Below are positions 6,719 through 9,787 of a stretch of 9,787 bases of DNA, in pieces. A program made the translations under genes and the position numbers. The notes beneath the pieces are model-generated. The model saw only the letters and a list, made by a program, of their open reading frames with translations, did not search any database and was not told the origin of the DNA. The stretch's first letter is position 1. Every line of letters starts with the position of its first letter. Origin of the DNA: Deltaproteobacteria bacterium (GTDB taxonomy: Bacteria > Desulfobacterota > DSM-4660 > Desulfatiglandales > HGW-15); the NCBI GenBank assembly GCA_020342025.1, contig CP070840.1, positions 194,575-204,361 on the forward strand, written 5' to 3'.

Positions 6719-6803
6719 AGATTGCTTCGTCGCCTACGGCCTACCCGCCATCATCCCGCTAAAAGCGGGACTCGGGCGAGCCGGACGAGCTCCTCGCAAT
6801 GAC
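6719..6803 (-). repeat. REP-like palindromic repeat, copy E
   Basis: This is the longest copy. It runs from AGATTGCTTCGTCG to GCTCCTCGCAATGACC and contains a strong inner hairpin TCCCGCT (6754-6760) and AGCGGGA (6764-6770) with a three-base loop. It lies in the gap between the convergent metallo-hydrolase and lipid kinase genes, where the D/E pair may fold into a bidirectional transcription block. Confidence 0.8.
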
Positions 6804-6869
6804 CTTCTTAGCACACTGATTTCTGCAAGTAAGCACTAATGTTTTTTTTACACCCAGTCTCGCTCCATA

Positions 6870-7832
6870 CTAACCGGAGCCGTGAGGAGGGGGCTCGTTG
6901 CCCATAATAAGGGATAGGGCGTCAGGCACTATCTCAATGACAACAGGCAACGATCCCAATTGCTCCCCATCCACATCCAGAAGAACCCGCTGATCCGAAT
7001 CAGCCTCCACCTTCTTTGCCTCAAAAGCGCTCACCTTACCCACCTCAAGGAGCTTTCCATTGTAGAGCTTCGGAAGATGCCAGAATACCTCGGGGAGAGA
7101 AAGATCCCCAATGACTGTCACCTGGAACAGGCCATCGTCAACATGGGCATCCGTAGCCACCCACATGCCACCGCCTTGATACTGCCCGTTGGCGACCACC
7201 ACGTTCCAACTTGAGACTGTCTGTTCAGGTCCATTGTCCACCTTGAGGCGTATCCGTTTTTTGTCATAAATCAGAATGGAGATCAGAGTGGCCCATATAA
7301 ATGAGATGAACCCTCCAAACGCCTTAGTGGTCCGGTTGACCCGCTCATCCACCTCGCCCCCCAAACCAAAGCTGGTAATGTTATGGAAGTATCTTAGGGC
7401 AGGCTGACCACGATGATCCCTGAATCGAAGTTGCCCCAGGTCAATGGGACGGGATTGAGATTTTACGATCAGGTCCAGTGCCTTATCCAGCTCCTGAGGT
7501 ATGGGAACCGTCTTTATGAAATCACATCCCGTTCCCCGTGGGATATATGCCAATACAGCTCCGGGCTGAATCGGGCCATCCTCTCCCATAAACCCATTCA
7601 CCACCTCATTAAGGGTTCCATCTCCGCCCACACAAACAATTTGCTCAGCGCCTTCTAGAAGCGCCTGTCGTGTAAGTCTTATGGCATCTCCCTGAGCGGT
7701 GGTGAGGTAGGCTTCAAATGGCCCTAAGCGATCTTTTGCAACTGACTCAATTTGGGGCCATTCCCTTCCCGTGGCCCCCATTGCCGCATTGGGGTTAACA
7801 ATGAAAGCGATCCTCTTTTGACGGGATGACAT
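6870..7832 (-). CDS. Diacylglycerol kinase-family lipid kinase, YegS/BmrU type
   Basis: This soluble kinase of 320 residues is expected to act at the inner membrane surface and phosphorylate diacylglycerol, phosphatidylglycerol or a related lipid with ATP. It shows VNPNA (12-16), the nucleotide loop VGGDGTLNEVVNG (68-80), IPRGTGCDF (97-105, the PxGTxNDF motif), and FGLGGEVDERVN (155-166). The C-terminal beta-sandwich domain contains ANGQYQGGGMWVATDAHVDD (214-233) and DVDGE (286-290). The length is slightly above YegS. No transmembrane segment is evident, although FISFIWATLISILIY (175-189) is hydrophobic. The chosen ATG begins MSSRQKRIAF. A GTG at 7853 would add seven residues (reading QGIVSI after the start), but it has no ribosome binding site, while the ATG has an AGGGG 12 bases upstream; neither is strong. 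The gene follows the deacetylase-fold gene on the same strand across a repeat-filled gap. Confidence 0.9.
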   Translation of the reverse strand: MSSRQKRIAFIVNPNAAMGATGREWPQIESVAKDRLGPFEAYLTTAQGDAIRLTRQALLEGAEQIVCVGGDGTLNEVVNGFMGEDGPIQPGAVLAYIPRGTGCDFIKTVPIPQELDKALDLIVKSQSRPIDLGQLRFRDHRGQPALRYFHNITSFGLGGEVDERVNRTTKAFGGFISFIWATLISILIYDKKRIRLKVDNGPEQTVSSWNVVVANGQYQGGGMWVATDAHVDDGLFQVTVIGDLSLPEVFWHLPKLYNGKLLEVGKVSAFEAKKVEADSDQRVLLDVDGEQLGSLPVVIEIVPDALSLIMGNEPPPHGSG

Positions 7833-7900
7833 GATTGACACGATCCCCTGCACTTTGTTTTCACCACAGAGACCCCAGCCGTCGCTAACCGCCGCCGCTA

Positions 7901-7928
7901 AAGCTATGGCGATCGAGAAGCTATGGCG
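7901..7928. repeat. Short direct repeat in the gap upstream of the lipid kinase gene
   Basis: AAGCTATGGCG occurs at 7901-7911 and again at 7918-7928, in a GC-rich stretch beginning TTTTCACCACAGAGACC (7857-7873). The surrounding GCCGCCGC and GGCGGGC segments can also pair imperfectly. It looks like a decayed intergenic repeat. The rest of 7854-7990 holds nothing recognisable. Confidence 0.4.
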
Positions 7929-7990
7929 GGCAAGCAGTGGCCGCAGAGATATTTAAGCTGAATCCGGAAATTAGTAGGTTATGAAGGATT

Positions 7991-8117
7991 CCTGATCACC
8001 ATCAAGGTATTAGATGTAAGGCGCCGAAGAGCGACGACTGAGGCGTATGGAGTAATACGCCGCAAGGAGGAGCGATTGAAGGCAACGCCGCAGATGATGC
8101 CTTGATGGTGCATCAGG
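7991..8117. repeat. Long palindromic intergenic repeat
   Basis: The outer arms CCTGATCACCATCAAGGTAT (7991-8010) and its near-perfect complement (8097-8117) differ by one extra base and one position that can still form a G-U pair. Inside is a central perfect hairpin GGCGTAT (8042-8048) and ATACGCC (8055-8061) with a six-base loop. The hairpin is flanked by two imperfect direct repeats of the form CGCCG..AGCGA..TGA.GGC. The nested structure spans nearly the whole gap between the deacetylase-fold gene (stop at 8131) and the lipid kinase gene. It could be a non-autonomous mobile repeat, a structured RNA or a terminator. The structure is sure, the role is not. Confidence 0.75.
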
Positions 8118-8130
8118 GTCCCATCTTACA

Positions 8131-8877
8131 TTATTTTCCGGACAACCCTTTGATCAAGGCCAACACATTGTGACCCAGAACCTGATGGTTGTACCCCCCT
8201 TCCAAAATGCCGAAGCATCCCCCACTGCAGCGCTCTGCGGCCGCCCGAACCATACGGCCAATCTCCTTGTAGTCCTCTGTGGTAAGGGTCCCACCCCAAT
8301 CCTCTTCATGGTTGTCAAAGCCTGCTGAAATCCCGATGATATCCGCCTGACAACGCTCCATCTCGTCGGCCACCTCTCCCATGTACACGTCACGGGTGTG
8401 GGTCGTGACATTATGAACGGTCACCCACGCCTTGTCTCCTAAGGTGTTTACCGTACCATCCCCAAAATGGAGGTCAATGTCCAAGACATATGCCCGATGA
8501 ATCTTTCCTTTTCGTTTCAATCGGGTAAGGGCTATGGCCATGTTGTTGAAATAACAGAAGCCCCAGCAGGAGCCGGAAGAGGCGTGGTGCCCAGGGGGAC
8601 GAATAAGTCCAAAGCATGGTTCGCTTAACCCGCGGGTTGCCGCCTGGATGGCGCCGCCTGCTGCCAAGGCAGCAATGGGGAAAAGCCCTTGGCCGCTAAC
8701 CCTCCCAATCAATGACTCCGTATGGACAGCAGCAATATCCTCCACGGAGGCGGACTCAGCTGTAAGGAATTCCACCTCAGGAGCGATCACTTCCACGACC
8801 GCTTCCAGTCGTCCGGGAGCAGCCGCTGGATCAGAAGTGTAGACCTGGTAGAAATCATCGTGGAAAATGACTTTCAT
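8131..8877 (-). CDS. Histone deacetylase-family zinc amidohydrolase, short form
   Basis: The protein has the arginase/deacetylase fold and should remove acetyl or similar acyl groups from an amine, using zinc. Key elements are RPPGHHA (93-99, with the general-base pair H97/H98), GFCYFNN (106-112), zinc ligands D135 and H137 in DIDLHFGDGT, third ligand D188 in SAGFDNHEEDWGG, and transition-state tyrosine Y229 in EGGYN. All catalytic positions are present, so it should be active. At 248 residues it is clearly shorter than AcuC-type or class I/II enzymes (about 300 to 375). The first RPPGHH motif starts near residue 93 rather than about 130, so the amino-terminal loops are reduced. The substrate is not evident; acetylpolyamines, acetylated proteins or a metabolite are all possible. 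The start is well supported by GAGAGG five bases upstream. Octamer hairpin copy 3 ends 25 bases upstream of the start codon. Confidence 0.92.
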   Translation of the reverse strand: MKVIFHDDFYQVYTSDPAAAPGRLEAVVEVIAPEVEFLTAESASVEDIAAVHTESLIGRVSGQGLFPIAALAAGGAIQAATRGLSEPCFGLIRPPGHHASSGSCWGFCYFNNMAIALTRLKRKGKIHRAYVLDIDLHFGDGTVNTLGDKAWVTVHNVTTHTRDVYMGEVADEMERCQADIIGISAGFDNHEEDWGGTLTTEDYKEIGRMVRAAAERCSGGCFGILEGGYNHQVLGHNVLALIKGLSGK

Positions 8878-8902
8878 AATAACCTCTCGGGTTTAATTGA
8901 TT

Positions 8903-9014
8903 TGGAGTCGTGGAGTATCGGAGTATTGGAGTGCTGATTCAGTTTAAGATATGAATGATTCCGATAATTACTGCTTTACATTACTCCAGGACTCCAGTGC
9001 TCCATCACTCCATG
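8903..9014. repeat. Octamer-repeat hairpin, copy 3
   Basis: The left arm (8903-8934) is TGGAGTCG, TGGAGTAT, CGGAGTAT, TGGAGTGC. The right arm (8981-9012) is TTACTCCA, GGACTCCA, GTGCTCCA, TCACTCCA. The loop is 46 bases and AT-rich. It fills most of the 149-bp gap between the potassium-channel gene (stop at 9027) and the deacetylase-fold gene, both on the minus strand. Its 4+4 architecture is the same as copies 1 and 2. Confidence 0.85.
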
Positions 9015-9026
9015 ACTTCTGAAAAC

Positions 9027-9787
9027 CTACTTCCCCGAAAGGATTGCGGCCAACTTTTCCAGGTCATGACTCTTGCCAAGGGATATGAGTGTATCTCCTG
9101 CTTCAATCCGGGTCTGAGAGGAGGGATTAAATCTCATCTCCCCCTCCTTTGTCCTGATGGCCACGATAATCACATCCATTTCCCGCCTTATCCCTGAATC
9201 AATGAGCGTGGCCCCGCTCAAGCGGGACTTTTGACTCACCACCAATTCCCCCATTTCCAACCCCATTTTTCTATTGTCCACAGCGAAGTCTATGAAGTCT
9301 GTGACCGCTGGTCTAATGAGGGTCTGAGCCATTTTATGGCCGCCAATGAGGTAGGGCCTAACCACTTTGTTTGCCCCTGCCCTCAACAGTTTTTTTTCTG
9401 TGTGCTCCTCATCAGCGCGGGCAAGAATAAAAAGGTCGGGCTTCAAACCCCTGGCTGTTATGGTGATAAAGAGATTGTCCGCGTCAGAGGCCACCACAGA
9501 GACCAGACCCTTTGCCCTTTCCACCCCCGCCTCCAATAGCACCTCCTCACTGGTGGCATCATCGATGATGTAAGGGGTCTCCTCGTTTTCAAGGGTCTGT
9601 TCTTCTTCCGGGTCATTGTCTATGACAAGCATAGGCATCTCGTTTCCCTTTAGCTCCCGAGTGATGATCTTTCCTATGCGACCATAACCGCAGATGATGT
9701 AGTGGTTCTTTATGGATCTTATTTTTAATCCCAATTTTCTCCTCCCGATAATAGATCTTACCTGCAGTTCAACCATGGCCTGGGCTA
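9027..9787 (-). CDS. RCK (TrkA-N/TrkA-C) region of a potassium channel or transporter, 5' end outside the window
   Basis: The frame is open to the right edge, reading ...AQAMVELQVRSIIGRRKL. The methionine at 9776 is therefore probably internal, and the gene is cut at its amino end. The visible part holds a Rossmann RCK_N domain with IICGYGRIG (the GxGxxG loop), an acidic residue closing the second strand (VIDNDPEE), and VSVVASDADN, which senses a nucleotide or ion. Then comes an RCK_C domain (MGLEMGELVVSQKSRLSG to the end). The segment IIGRRKLGLKIRSIKNHYIICGYG is the linker that, in Kch/MthK-type two-helix channels, directly follows the inner pore helix. So the missing part is expected to be a membrane pore domain, giving a K+ channel of about 340 residues. 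A stand-alone TrkA is less likely because of that linker. The protein would sit in the inner membrane with this part in the cytoplasm. Confidence 0.88.
   Translation of the reverse strand, partial: AQAMVELQVRSIIGRRKLGLKIRSIKNHYIICGYGRIGKIITRELKGNEMPMLVIDNDPEEEQTLENEETPYIIDDATSEEVLLEAGVERAKGLVSVVASDADNLFITITARGLKPDLFILARADEEHTEKKLLRAGANKVVRPYLIGGHKMAQTLIRPAVTDFIDFAVDNRKMGLEMGELVVSQKSRLSGATLIDSGIRREMDVIIVAIRTKEGEMRFNPSSQTRIEAGDTLISLGKSHDLEKLAAILSGK

Noticed and set aside
6338..6802. Plus-strand open frame of 154 codons
   Set aside because: It overlaps the end of the metallo-hydrolase gene in another frame and then runs through the REP-like repeats D and E. The translation is Ser/Arg/Pro-rich with no domain.
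6842..6850. Run of eight T residues considered as a terminator for the metallo-hydrolase gene
   Set aside because: No convincing GC-rich stem immediately precedes it; TTAG/CTAA around it is too short. The strong stems are in repeats D and E further upstream.
9027..9776. Reading the right-hand gene as a complete 249-residue TrkA-like protein starting at 9776
   Set aside because: The frame stays open beyond that ATG to the edge (AQA before the Met), no ribosome binding site is visible in the few bases available, and the sequence after it matches the linker that follows a pore helix, so the Met is probably internal.

Overview
The window is an ordinary-looking chromosomal stretch from an anaerobe-type Gram-negative bacterium. 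It most resembles uncultured Desulfobacterota (former Deltaproteobacteria). That placement is an inference from the gene mix and from the style of intergenic repeats, not from a marker gene. There are eight coding sequences: six complete, and two cut by the window edges. No rRNA, tRNA or CRISPR array was seen.

Layout, left to right. (1) The first 19 codons of a minus-strand gene run off the left edge; it is possibly a small cobalamin-binding-domain protein. (2) A hairpin made of 8-bp repeats follows. (3) Next is a 1299-residue minus-strand AddA/RecB-type helicase-nuclease with a cysteine set for a 4Fe-4S cluster. (4) A 385-bp cassette comes next: a GIY-YIG endonuclease gene (minus) enclosed by inverted copies of a GTCATTGCGAGG-type palindromic repeat. 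(5) An AT-rich gap holds a third copy of that repeat. (6) Two plus-strand genes follow: a GlmU-like sugar-1-phosphate nucleotidyltransferase without the acetyltransferase domain, and a YcbL/glyoxalase-II-like metallo-hydrolase. A second octamer hairpin lies between them. (7) An inverted pair of the GTCATTGCGAG repeats sits at the convergent junction. (8) Minus-strand genes fill the rest: a YegS/BmrU-type lipid kinase, a 127-bp palindromic repeat, a short histone-deacetylase-fold amidohydrolase, a third octamer hairpin, and the cytoplasmic RCK (TrkA-N/TrkA-C) part of a potassium channel or transporter that runs off the right edge.

The genes do not form one pathway: they are DNA repair, nucleotide-sugar metabolism, thioester or sulfur hydrolysis, lipid phosphorylation, deacetylation and K+ handling. 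The striking content is between them. Three unrelated families of structured repeat fill most intergenic gaps. One is a 4+4 octamer hairpin found three times with the same architecture. Another is a REP-like palindrome found five times. The third is a single long palindrome. The GIY-YIG gene fits so tightly between two inverted REP-like copies that its stop codon lies inside one of them. This suggests a 'REPtron'-like unit with a GIY-YIG nuclease in place of the usual RAYT transposase, and it is the best candidate here for an under-described system.
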